From Pantoea sp. 18069 (GTDB lineage: Bacteria > Pseudomonadota > Gammaproteobacteria > Burkholderiales > Burkholderiaceae_C): 64,000 nt of DNA. The notes under the pieces were generated by a model. It saw only the letters and a list, made by a program, of their open reading frames with translations, did not search any database and was not told the origin of the DNA. The stretch's first letter is position 1; the number at the start of each line of letters is the position of its first letter. Position numbers and translations under genes: made by a program. Where the stretch lies: contig NZ_CACSJA010000029.1 of NCBI RefSeq assembly GCF_902706035.1, forward strand, positions 1-64,000. The letters run 5' to 3'. Of the stretch, positions 15,688-23,693 are shown piece after piece.

Positions 15688-16964
15688 TAGGACATCAGCA
15701 GTTGCAGGCTCTTCTCATACAGCAGGGTCAGCTGGTCGAAGTTGTCATGCAGGCTGTCGCACGACCGGCACAGCGCCGCCCTGCTCTGCACCGAGTCCAG
15801 CTGCGTGAGGCCCGACTGCAGATGCAGCCAGGCCTTGCGCGACTCGCGCAGGCTCAGCGTGATTTCCGGGCTCGACAGCGGCGTCATCTCCATCTTGAGC
15901 AGCGCGACTTCGACTTCGGAGCGCATGTCGGCCAGCAGGGCGCGCAGCGACGCGTCCTGCAGCAGCTCGCCGAGCAAGGCGGTCTTGCCCAGGCGCTGCA
16001 CCAGCATGCGCTGGCGGCCGCAGAGATTGATCACCGTGAGCGCGCGCCGACCCGACGCAGCCTCCAGCGCCTGCACCAGGGCCTCGGCGTGCTGCAGCAA
16101 ATGCTCGGCCCGGGCATTGAGCCGCGCCAGCATCTCCATGCTGGTCTTCTCCGCCAGCACCTGCTGCATGCGCGACCAGGCATCAACCACCACCGCCAGA
16201 GCCGACTGCACGGCCGGCGTATGCGGATGGGTATGCGGCACGGTCTGCAGGAAGTGCAGACGTGCCTGCACGCGTTCAATCGACGCCGTCTGCAGCGCAC
16301 GCGCACGCGGGCGGTCCACGCCCAGCAGCGACTGCGCGGCCAGGCGCACGATGCGCTGGGACAGCATGCGCAGCTGGCCGGCCTGGTTCAGCGACTCGGC
16401 CCAGAACGCGGTCTCGACCACCGAGCGCGAAATGTCGGACAGCTTGAGGCTGGCGTGCATCGCGGCATTGCGCAAAAAGGTAAAGGCTTCGTCTTCGCTG
16501 GTGCCGCGCGCGTCGGCGACTATGCCCTTGGCGCGCTCCAGCCACTTGCGATCGGCAAGCTGGCTTTGCGCGCTGGCCAGCGCCACGCGCAGTGCCTTGC
16601 GCTCTTCCCAGCGCCAGCGATCGAGTGCCAGGCCGGCCGCGAGATCCTGCGCCGTGGACGTCTGCGGCCACCAGCCCGCAAGGCCCCGGGCCTGCAGGCG
16701 TTCGAGCAAGGCCGGGGCCGGCGCCGCGTCGATCAGGCTGATCGCACAGGGCGGCCCGTCGGGCCACGCCGCCAGCGCCGCGCTCAGCTGCGTCGCGGGC
16801 ATGGCAACGACCACCTGCAACGGCGCGCCGGACCCTATGCGCTGCACCAACTGCGCCGCGTCAATGGCCTGGGCTTCGAAGGCCATGCCGTGCGCGGCGA
16901 ACTGATCCCGCCAGGCCTGAGGCCAGGGGCTGTCATTCGAATACAAAAACAAAAAAGTGTTCAT
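15687..16964 (-). CDS. ANTAR antiterminator with PilJ/NarX-like nitrate-sensor region
   Basis: A 425-aa regulator. A degenerate receiver-like N-terminus (about 1-115) has no phospho-acceptor set. It is followed by an ANTAR RNA-binding domain at about 122-184 (LADRKWLERAKGIVADARG, SEDEAFTFLRNAAM). The C-terminal half carries two PilJ/NarX-type motifs: QAGQLRMLSQRI near 194 and CGRQRMLVQRLG near 315, like the nitrate-binding P-box. Klebsiella NasR also joins a nitrate sensor to ANTAR, but with the sensor first. The gene is upstream of the transporter and both target leaders are in the window. Inference: it binds nitrate and prevents termination in the nirB and transporter leaders. Start at ATG 16964; no strong Shine-Dalgarno. 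Confidence 0.85.
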   Translation of the reverse strand: MNTFLFLYSNDSPWPQAWRDQFAAHGMAFEAQAIDAAQLVQRIGSGAPLQVVVAMPATQLSAALAAWPDGPPCAISLIDAAPAPALLERLQARGLAGWWPQTSTAQDLAAGLALDRWRWEERKALRVALASAQSQLADRKWLERAKGIVADARGTSEDEAFTFLRNAAMHASLKLSDISRSVVETAFWAESLNQAGQLRMLSQRIVRLAAQSLLGVDRPRARALQTASIERVQARLHFLQTVPHTHPHTPAVQSALAVVVDAWSRMQQVLAEKTSMEMLARLNARAEHLLQHAEALVQALEAASGRRALTVINLCGRQRMLVQRLGKTALLGELLQDASLRALLADMRSEVEVALLKMEMTPLSSPEITLSLRESRKAWLHLQSGLTQLDSVQSRAALCRSCDSLHDNFDQLTLLYEKSLQLLMS

Positions 16965-17048
16965 GGCGATGATTGCCGAAGGGTACGTCCAAGAATAGTG
17001 CAGACACGCAAGACCCATGCCTGCCTGCATCCATTTGGTGCAAAACCC

Positions 17049-17693
17049 TCAGCGCCACCACAGCGCGGCCAGCACGCCCAGCGCCAGCGCAATCAGCATC
17101 GCGCCCGAAATGCGCTCCAGCCAGGGCAGAGCGCGCGCAAAGCGCCGCAGCACGGCCTGGTTGCCGATCAGCATCGCAACCAGCAGATCCCACAGCAGCA
17201 CCATGCCGAACATCCACGCGCCATAGACCGCTTTCCAGCCCGCGCTCGCATAGGGGCCGCTCAGCATCGCGGCCAGGCTGGCGTAGAACAGCGCGTTCTT
17301 GGGATTCAGGATGCCCGAGACAAAGCCCATGGCGGCCGCGCGCCACCACAGGCTGGCAGCGGACGCGGGCTGCACGCCCTGCCCCTGGCCGGCAGGCGCC
17401 GCCGTCAACGCCGTCGCACCCGCATGGCGAATGAACAGTGCACCTAGATAGAGCAGATAGCCGCAGCCCGCGAGCTGCAGCGCGACAAACAACGCGCTGC
17501 CGGGCGTGAGCACCGCCGTGCCCGCGAACGCCGCGACGATGAACACGCCATTGGCCACGGCAATGCCCAGGCAGGCGCCGCTGGCGATGCGCCAGTTCGT
17601 CGCCAGCGAGGTGCGTGCAAGCAGAAAGAAATCCGGGCCAGGGGAAAGCAGCGCGAGAAAATGCGCTGCGGCGATCATCAAGAAGGTCTGCAT
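17049..17693 (-). CDS. LysE/RhtB-family amino-acid exporter
   Basis: Inner-membrane exporter of 214 aa with six hydrophobic segments. The N-terminal family signature (LALLSPGPDFFLLAR) and the mid-protein GFVSGILNPKNALFY motif are both typical of LysE/RhtB proteins. The substrate (an amino acid or related compound) is not evident. It lies 79 bases downstream of, and on the same strand as, an AraC-type regulator, a common pairing in which the regulator controls the exporter. Confidence 0.88.
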   Translation of the reverse strand: MQTFLMIAAAHFLALLSPGPDFFLLARTSLATNWRIASGACLGIAVANGVFIVAAFAGTAVLTPGSALFVALQLAGCGYLLYLGALFIRHAGATALTAAPAGQGQGVQPASAASLWWRAAAMGFVSGILNPKNALFYASLAAMLSGPYASAGWKAVYGAWMFGMVLLWDLLVAMLIGNQAVLRRFARALPWLERISGAMLIALALGVLAALWWR

Positions 17694-17771
17694 TCGAAAG
17701 ACACATGGGAGTCATTCGCTCGCAGTGTGGCTACGCAGTGCCGGCCTGTATTGAAGAAAATTGCGCGGCCG

Positions 17772-18575
17772 CTAGGCCCTGAAGCGCCCCGGCGTGATCC
17801 CCGCATGCGCCTTGAACACCCGCTGGAAATGCGCCTGGTCCGCAAAGCCCAGCCGGTAGGCGACATCGGCCAGGCCTTCGCCGGCGCGGATGTGCTCACG
17901 CGCCAGATTGATGCGCCGGTTCAGCTGCCAGGCATGGGGCGTCATGCCGGTGGCGGCGCGGAACGCGCGTATCAGCTGGTAGCGGCTCGTGCCGGCCAGG
18001 CGCGCGAGATCGCCCAGGTCCGTGTGGATTGCCGACGCATTGCGCAGGAAGTCGAGCACCGGCTGCAGTTGTTCGCTGCGGCGCGCGCTGGCGCCGGAAT
18101 CGATGCGCAGCCCCTGTGCGGTATCGGTCTCGCCAACGAACTCGATCAGCGCCGCTTCCTTGTCCTGGGCATCGGCTGCGGAGAACAACAAAGCGTTGAG
18201 GCGACAGAAACGGGCATAGACCGCGGGCGCGGCAACGATGCGAATCGACTCGCCGCCTCCTGCCTCGGACGCGTACTCCGCACGCACGGCCTGCAGCCAG
18301 GCCGCGTCCAGGTGCAGCATCTGGTAGCTCCAGGCGCTGCCCGGCTGCGGGTTGCAGGCGTGCACGCGCGCTGCGGGCACGAACACCAGCGAGCCCACCT
18401 GCAGCGTGACCGGGCCGTCGCCCGCGCCGCTGAAGCGGCTGCTGCCGCGGTCCACGGCGCCTATGGAAAACGTGGGGTGGCTGTGCGGCTTGTAGCAGGC
18501 CCGGCTGTCGCAGGCGCGCCGGCTCTCGGCATAGGGCATGGCCGGATCGCGCCAGAACTCGGAAAAAGCTTGCAT
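17772..18575 (-). CDS. AraC-family transcriptional regulator
   Basis: A DNA-binding regulator of 267 aa. An N-terminal cupin-like sensing domain (YKPHSHPTFSIGAVDRG) is followed by the C-terminal double helix-turn-helix at about residues 165-262 (LARLAGTSRYQLIRAFRAAT, then ADVAYRLGFADQAHFQRVFK). It is the first gene of a leftward pair with the LysE-type exporter and diverges from terC. The ligand is unknown; amino-acid sensing is suggested only by the neighbour. Confidence 0.88.
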   Translation of the reverse strand: MQAFSEFWRDPAMPYAESRRACDSRACYKPHSHPTFSIGAVDRGSSRFSGAGDGPVTLQVGSLVFVPAARVHACNPQPGSAWSYQMLHLDAAWLQAVRAEYASEAGGGESIRIVAAPAVYARFCRLNALLFSAADAQDKEAALIEFVGETDTAQGLRIDSGASARRSEQLQPVLDFLRNASAIHTDLGDLARLAGTSRYQLIRAFRAATGMTPHAWQLNRRINLAREHIRAGEGLADVAYRLGFADQAHFQRVFKAHAGITPGRFRA

Positions 18576-18688
18576 GGCGCCATTGTATGAATGCCGCCGG
18601 CGTCACCGCTGCGCCCCGGAATTTACGCAGTACTACGCACAGCAAGCGGCGAATTTCAGACCTAAACTGCGCGCACTCATAAAAAGAG

Positions 18689-18711
18689 AGCGCCGCGCCT
18701 GCGGCGCTTTT
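18689..18711 (+). promoter_or_regulatory. Terminator-like hairpin in the terC leader
   Basis: AGCGCCGC-GCCT-GCGGCGCT (18689-18708) is a perfect 8-bp stem followed by TTTTA. It lies between two divergent genes, so it cannot end an upstream transcript and must act on the terC leader, 24 bases before the ATG. An ion-responsive attenuator is possible, but I could not match it to the yybP-ykoY (Mn2+) consensus. Confidence 0.6.
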
Positions 18712-18734
18712 ATATTCATAACAGTGGAGTAAAA

Positions 18735-19424
18735 ATGGAATTTATCAGCACCCCCGACTTCTGGATCGGTCTCTTCAAGATCGTCTGGATCAACATCATC
18801 CTGTCCGGCGACAACGCCGTCGTCATTGCCCTCGCGGCGCGTTCCCTGCCCCCGGCACAGCAAAGAAAAGCCATCATGTTCGGCTCCGGCGCCGCCGTGG
18901 TGCTGCGCATCGTGCTCACGGTGGTCGCGGCCAAGCTGCTGGAGCTGTCGTTCCTGCAGGTCATAGGCGGCGTATTGCTGCTGTGGATAGGCTACCAGCT
19001 GCTCAGCGGCAACGAAGAAGGCGACGGCGAGAGCAAGGGCACGGGCTCGATGATGGCCGCGATCCGCACCATACTGATCGCCGACCTGGTGATGAGCCTG
19101 GACAACGTGATTGCCGTGGCGGCCACGGCGCAAGGCAACATGGTCCTGCTGATCCTGGGCCTGGCCATCAGCATTCCGCTGGTGATCTTCGGCTCCACGC
19201 TGATGATCAAGCTGATGGAACGCTTCCCCGTGATCATCACGCTGGGCGCGGCGCTGATCGGCTGGGTCGGTGGTGAAACCGTCGTCAACGACCGCCTGCT
19301 GCACGGCTACACCATGGCCCACCCCTGGCTGCACTACGCCGCCGCCGCGACCGGCGCCGTGCTGGTCGTGGGCCTGGGCAAGCTCGCGCAGGCGCGCGCT
19401 TCGGGCAAGCAAGCCCAGGTCTGA
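18735..19424 (+). CDS. TerC-family membrane protein (YjbE-like)
   Basis: Integral membrane protein of 229 aa with seven or so helices. It has the two TerC-family acidic motifs, LSGDNAVVIALAA near residue 25 and MSLDNVIAVAATA near residue 120, plus ALIGWVGGETVVND near the C-terminus. TerC/Alx/YjbE proteins are linked to manganese export, metalation of secreted enzymes and tellurite resistance. GTGGAG lies a few bases before the ATG. A terminator-like hairpin in the leader suggests attenuation control. It ends in a strong terminator at 19471. Confidence 0.9.
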   Translation: MEFISTPDFWIGLFKIVWINIILSGDNAVVIALAARSLPPAQQRKAIMFGSGAAVVLRIVLTVVAAKLLELSFLQVIGGVLLLWIGYQLLSGNEEGDGESKGTGSMMAAIRTILIADLVMSLDNVIAVAATAQGNMVLLILGLAISIPLVIFGSTLMIKLMERFPVIITLGAALIGWVGGETVVNDRLLHGYTMAHPWLHYAAAATGAVLVVGLGKLAQARASGKQAQV

Positions 19425-19470
19425 CCCGGGAGGCGCCAGGGTGTGAGTCTCTGGCCGTTTCCCTGCATGA

Positions 19471-19495
19471 ACGCACTGCCCCGGCAGTGCGTTTT
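19471..19495 (+). terminator. Intrinsic terminator after terC
   Basis: ACGCACTGC-CCCG-GCAGTGCGT (19471-19492) is a perfect 9-bp stem followed by TTTT. It sits 46 bases after the terC stop, between convergent terC and the LysR gene. Confidence 0.85.
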
Positions 19496-19509
19496 GCATT
19501 GCGGGAGCG

Positions 19510-20394
19510 TTACGGCTGCTGCGCCAGCAGCCAGCCACGAAACGTGGCCAGCGCGGGCAGCGTCTCGTTGCGCTCGGGGTAGACAAGGTAATAGGAGCGC
19601 TCGCTGACCATGGCCGCGCCGACTTCGACCAGCCCCGGGCGGCGGTCTTCGTCGTCGATCAGCGCCCGGGGCACCAGGCCCACGCCCATGCCCGCGCGCA
19701 CCGCCTGCATCAGATGCGAGGTCAGCTCGAAGCTGGGCCCTACCTTCATCTGCCGGTGGTCCAGGCCGTAATGGCTGAACCACTGCGCCCAGCCTTTCTG
19801 GTTGCTGGCCACCGTGAGCAGCGTCTGCGAAGCGATCCAGGCGGGCGTCGCGCGCTTGCCGCCCAGGGCCTGCGGACTGGCGATCGCCACCAGAAACTCG
19901 TTGTGCAGGCAGTGGGCGCGCAGATCAGGCCAGTCACCGGTGCCCACGGTGATCGCCGCGTCGATCTCCTCGGCATTGAAGTCGATATGGCCTATGCGTG
20001 AATGGATGTGCACCGTCACCCCCGGGTGGGCACGGTAGAAGTCGTGCAGCCGCGGCAGCAGCCATTTGGAGCCATGGGTAGGCAGCGTCGCCAGGCGCAG
20101 CGCGCCACCGCCCTCCTGGTGCGACATGGCCTGCAGCGTGGCCGCGCGAATCCGGCCCAGCCCGGCGCCGAGTTCCGCGGCGTAGCGCCGGCCCAATTCA
20201 GTGAGCTTGACCGAGCGGCCCTGGCGGCGAAACAGGCTGATGCCCAGTTGCGACTCCAGCGTCTGGATCTGCCGGCTCACCGCGCTCTGGCTCAGCGCCA
20301 GTTCTTCGGCCGCGCGCGTATAGCTTTCATGGCGCGCCGCGGCCTCGAACACCAGCAGCAGGGACATGGAAGGGGTCAGGCGACGGTAATGCAT
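19510..20394 (-). CDS. LysR-family transcriptional regulator (GcvA-like)
   Basis: A 294-aa LysR regulator. The N-terminal winged helix-turn-helix (residues 5-64: PSMSLLLVFEAAARHESYT, LALSQSAVSRQIQTLE) is followed by a substrate-binding domain. The MHYRRLTPSMSLLLVFEAAA start resembles GcvA-type regulators. It diverges from ydiJ, with a 136-base gap that should hold both promoters, so it is a candidate regulator of ydiJ. The inducer is not evident. Confidence 0.88.
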   Translation of the reverse strand: MHYRRLTPSMSLLLVFEAAARHESYTRAAEELALSQSAVSRQIQTLESQLGISLFRRQGRSVKLTELGRRYAAELGAGLGRIRAATLQAMSHQEGGGALRLATLPTHGSKWLLPRLHDFYRAHPGVTVHIHSRIGHIDFNAEEIDAAITVGTGDWPDLRAHCLHNEFLVAIASPQALGGKRATPAWIASQTLLTVASNQKGWAQWFSHYGLDHRQMKVGPSFELTSHLMQAVRAGMGVGLVPRALIDDEDRRPGLVEVGAAMVSERSYYLVYPERNETLPALATFRGWLLAQQP

Positions 20395-20530
20395 GAGTTT
20401 TATGCAGCAATTGCCGCTGAAATATCCGTTTGTATTGCCGAATTATCGGGCCGATACTTGAGTCTCGCCAAAAACACATGCATTGAACACATCATTGATG
20501 CAGTGCCAAGGCCAGCACAAGGCTCCCCCG

Positions 20531-23500
20531 ATGATTGAACGACTTCCCCTGCCCGCGAGCGCGCCCGACGCCGGCTCCAGCGCCTTTCTAGTCGCCCTGC
20601 GCGCCGCCGGCTTCGAAGGCGAAATCAGCACCGACTACGCCAGCCGCACGGTGCTGGCGACCGACAACTCGATCTACCAGCGCCTGCCCCAGGCGGTGGT
20701 GTTTCCCGCGCATGCCGAGGATGTGCAGACCGTCACGCGGCTGCTGGCCGAGCCCGCGCACCGCGGCGTGGCGCTGACGGCGCGCGGCGGCGGCACGGGC
20801 ACCAACGGGCAGTCGCTGACCGATGGCATCGTGCTGGACCTGTCGCGCCACATGAACCGCATTCTGGAGATCAACGCCCAGGAGCGCTGGGTGCGGGTGC
20901 AGGCCGGCGTGGTGAAAGACCAGCTCAACGCCGCGCTCAAGCCCCATGGCCTGTTCTTTGCGCCCGAGCTGTCGACGTCCAACCGCGCGACCATAGGCGG
21001 CATGATCAACACCGACGCCAGCGGCCAGGGCAGTTGCACCTATGGCAAGACGCGCGACCATGTGCTGGCCATAGATTTCGTGCTGCTGGGCGGCGACCGG
21101 CTGCGCAGCCAGGCACTGAACGCACAGGAACTCGAGCGCGCCTGTGCGCAGGCCGGCCGCGCGGGCCAGGTCCATCGCACGGCGCGCCGCATCGCCGACA
21201 CCCAGGCGGAGCTGATCGCCGCCAAGTTCCCGCCGCTCAACCGCTGCCTCACGGGCTATGACCTCGCCCACTTGCGCGCAGCCGACGGTGGCTTCCATCT
21301 CAACAGCGTGCTGTGCGGCGCCGAAGGCTCGCTGGGCTGCGTGGTCGAAGCCAGGCTCAACGTCCTGCCCATTCCCAGGTATTCGGTACTGGTCAATGTG
21401 CGCTATGCGGCCTTCATGGACGCGCTGCGCGATGCGCGCGCGCTGCTCGCGCTCAAGCCGCTGTCGATAGAGACCGTGGACTCCAAGGTGCTGATGCTGG
21501 CCATGCAGGACTTTGTCTGGAACAGCGTCGCCGAGTACTTCCCAAGCGACGCCGCGCAGCCGACACTGGGCATCAATATCATCGAGTTCAGCGGCGACGA
21601 TGCGCAGGCCGTGGACCACCAGGTGCAGGACTTCATCGCCCATCTGCAAAGCGACGCCGGCGTGCAGCGCCTGGGCCATACGCTGGCCGTGGGCGAGAGC
21701 GCGGTCAAGCGCGTCTATGCGATGCGCAAGCGCGCGGTCGGCCTGCTGGGCAATGTGCAGGGCGAAGCCCGGCCCCAGCCGTTTGTCGAGGACACGGCCG
21801 TGCCGCCCGAGAATCTTGCCGACTTCATTGCCGAGTTCCGCGCGCTGCTCGACAGCCATGGCCTGCAGTACGGCATGTTCGGCCATGTAGACGCCGGCGT
21901 GCTGCATGTGCGCCCGCTGCTCGACATGAAGGACCCGCGCCAGGCGGCGCTGGTGCGGCCGGTGTCCGACGGCGTGGCTCAACTTACGCAGCGCCATGGC
22001 GGCCTGCTGTGGGGCGAGCATGGCAAGGGCCTGCGCTCGGAATACGCGCCCGCGTTCTTTGGCGAACTCTACCCCGCGCTGCAGCAGCTCAAGGCGGCGT
22101 TCGACCCGCACAACCAGTTCAACCCCGGCAAGATCGCCACGCCCGCCGCAGCCAGAACGCTGCTGCTCAAGGTCGACGGCGTGCCGCTGCGCGGCGAGTT
22201 CGACCGCCAGATCGACGAGCGCGTCTGGCAAAGCCATGGCGCGGCCATGCACTGCAACGGCAACGGCGCCTGCTACAACTTCGACCCCGATGACGCGATG
22301 TGCCCGTCGTGGAAAGCCACGCGCGAGCGCGTGCATTCGCCCAAGGGCCGGGCCTCGCTGATGCGCGAATGGCTGAGACTCCAGGGCGCAGCCGGCGTCG
22401 ATGTGCTGCAGGCCGCGGCCGCCAAGCCATCCTTTGTCATCGGCCTGGCCACGCGCTGGCGCAACAGCCGGGCCGCGCGGCGCGGCGAAGCCGACTTCTC
22501 GCACGAGGTCTACGCGGCGATGGCCGGCTGCCTGTCGTGCAAGTCCTGCGCGGGCCAGTGCCCGGTCAAGGTCAACGTGCCGGATTTTCGCGCGCGCTTT
22601 CTCGCGCTCTACCACCAGCGCTATCTGCGGCCGCTGCGCGACTACCTGATCGGCTCGCTGGAGCTGACCATGCCCTGGATGGCGCGCATGCCCGCGGTCT
22701 ACAACGGGCTGATGGGCGCCAGCGGGGTGCGCCGCCTGCTGCAAAAGCATATCGGCATGGTCGACAGCCCGCTGCTGAGCCCGTTCGATCTGCAGGCCGT
22801 GCTCACGCGCTGGAACGTGCGGCCCGCGCAGCCGCAGGCGCTGCTGGCATTGAGCGAAGAGGAGCGCACGCGCAGCGTGGTGATAGTGCAGGACACCTTC
22901 ACGCGCTACTTCGACCCCGAGCCGCTGGCCGCGCTGATCGAGCTTGCCTCGCGCCTGGGCTACCGGGTCTGGCTCGCGCCGCTCAAGCCCAACGGCAAGC
23001 CGCTGCATGTGCAAGGGTTCCTGGGCGCCTTCGCCCAGGCCGCGGTACGCAATGCACGCGGGCTGTCGGCGCTCGCCGAATCGGGCATCGCGCTCGTGGG
23101 CCTGGACCCGGCAATGACCTTGACCTACCGCCAGGAGTACCAGAAAGTCGCGGACATAGGCGAGGTGCCACGCGTCGCGCTGCCGCAGGAATGGCTGCTC
23201 GACGTACTGCCCCAGGCCCTGCCAGAACCCATGGTCGACACCCCGCTGTTCACGCTGATGCCGCACTGCACCGAAGCCACGAACGCGCCGGGCAGCAGCG
23301 AGCAATGGGTGCAGGTGTTCGCGCGCCGCGGGCTGCGCCTGCGCGCGCAGGCCGTGGGCTGCTGCGGCATGTCGGGCACCTACGGCCACGAGGACCGCAA
23401 CCTCGCGACGTCCAGGCACATCTACGCCCAGTCCTGGGAGCGCAAGCTGCCAGAAAGTGCAGGGGCCGAAGTCGCGCTGGCCACGGGCTACTCCTGCCGC

Positions 23501-23581
23501 AGCCAGGTCTCGCGCCTGTCGCAGCGGCAACTGCGCCACCCTGTGCAGGCCTTGCTCGAACAGTTGCGCGCGGCAGCCTGA
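20531..23581 (+). CDS. ydiJ: YdiJ, FAD- and Fe-S-dependent 2-hydroxyacid (D-2-hydroxyglutarate) dehydrogenase
   Basis: A large flavo-iron-sulphur dehydrogenase of 1016 aa, close to the E. coli YdiJ length. A PCMH-type FAD domain (LTARGGGTGTNGQS, FFAPELSTSNRATIGGM) and a FAD-oxidase C-terminal domain are followed by a cysteine cluster (CNGNGACYNFDPDDAMCPSW), a ferredoxin-like 4Fe-4S segment (GCLSCKSCAGQCPVKVNVPD), and a CCG domain (AVGCCGMSGTYGHE). YdiJ proteins oxidise D-2-hydroxyglutarate and pass electrons to the respiratory chain (family knowledge). ATG 20531 was chosen to match family length; ATG 20498 and TTG 20483 are alternatives, and none has a clear Shine-Dalgarno. Confidence 0.88.
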   Translation: MIERLPLPASAPDAGSSAFLVALRAAGFEGEISTDYASRTVLATDNSIYQRLPQAVVFPAHAEDVQTVTRLLAEPAHRGVALTARGGGTGTNGQSLTDGIVLDLSRHMNRILEINAQERWVRVQAGVVKDQLNAALKPHGLFFAPELSTSNRATIGGMINTDASGQGSCTYGKTRDHVLAIDFVLLGGDRLRSQALNAQELERACAQAGRAGQVHRTARRIADTQAELIAAKFPPLNRCLTGYDLAHLRAADGGFHLNSVLCGAEGSLGCVVEARLNVLPIPRYSVLVNVRYAAFMDALRDARALLALKPLSIETVDSKVLMLAMQDFVWNSVAEYFPSDAAQPTLGINIIEFSGDDAQAVDHQVQDFIAHLQSDAGVQRLGHTLAVGESAVKRVYAMRKRAVGLLGNVQGEARPQPFVEDTAVPPENLADFIAEFRALLDSHGLQYGMFGHVDAGVLHVRPLLDMKDPRQAALVRPVSDGVAQLTQRHGGLLWGEHGKGLRSEYAPAFFGELYPALQQLKAAFDPHNQFNPGKIATPAAARTLLLKVDGVPLRGEFDRQIDERVWQSHGAAMHCNGNGACYNFDPDDAMCPSWKATRERVHSPKGRASLMREWLRLQGAAGVDVLQAAAAKPSFVIGLATRWRNSRAARRGEADFSHEVYAAMAGCLSCKSCAGQCPVKVNVPDFRARFLALYHQRYLRPLRDYLIGSLELTMPWMARMPAVYNGLMGASGVRRLLQKHIGMVDSPLLSPFDLQAVLTRWNVRPAQPQALLALSEEERTRSVVIVQDTFTRYFDPEPLAALIELASRLGYRVWLAPLKPNGKPLHVQGFLGAFAQAAVRNARGLSALAESGIALVGLDPAMTLTYRQEYQKVADIGEVPRVALPQEWLLDVLPQALPEPMVDTPLFTLMPHCTEATNAPGSSEQWVQVFARRGLRLRAQAVGCCGMSGTYGHEDRNLATSRHIYAQSWERKLPESAGAEVALATGYSCRSQVSRLSQRQLRHPVQALLEQLRAAA

Positions 23582-23601
23582 TGGCGGGCCACTGACTGCC
23601 G

Positions 23602-23683
23602 TACAATCCGCACCGGGTGGCATGCCATGGTGACGTGTCAGGAAAGCAGCGAAGGTCGGGCCGCCTCGCTGCCTTGTCACGTC
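23602..23683 (+). promoter_or_regulatory. Structured 5' leader, candidate ion riboswitch
   Basis: A -10-like TACAAT (23602-23607) precedes about 80 bases of compact structure ending 10 bases before the antiporter ATG. GACGTG (23632-23637) pairs with CACGTC (23678-23683), CAGG with CTTG, and GCAGCGA (23646-23652) with TCGCTGC (23666-23672), leaving an AAA bulge. GGTGGC (23616-23621) can pair with GCCGCC (23660-23665) in the loop as a pseudoknot. No Shine-Dalgarno is visible. Li+/Na+ riboswitch classes (nhaA-I, nhaA-II, DUF1646) control such transporters, so a riboswitch is plausible. The class is inferred from memory only. Confidence 0.55.
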
Positions 23684-23693
23684 CTCCCTGTCC

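Noticed and set aside
18600-18734. yybP-ykoY manganese riboswitch before terC
   Set aside because: The gene family fits, but I could not find the conserved loop sequences of that class; only the hairpin is reported.
23614-23690. Signal-recognition-particle 4.5S RNA (because of TCAGGAAAGCAGC)
   Set aside because: The apical GGAA-capped helix between CAGG and AGCAGC of SRP RNA is missing, and the structure leads directly into a start codon; a cis-regulatory leader fits better.
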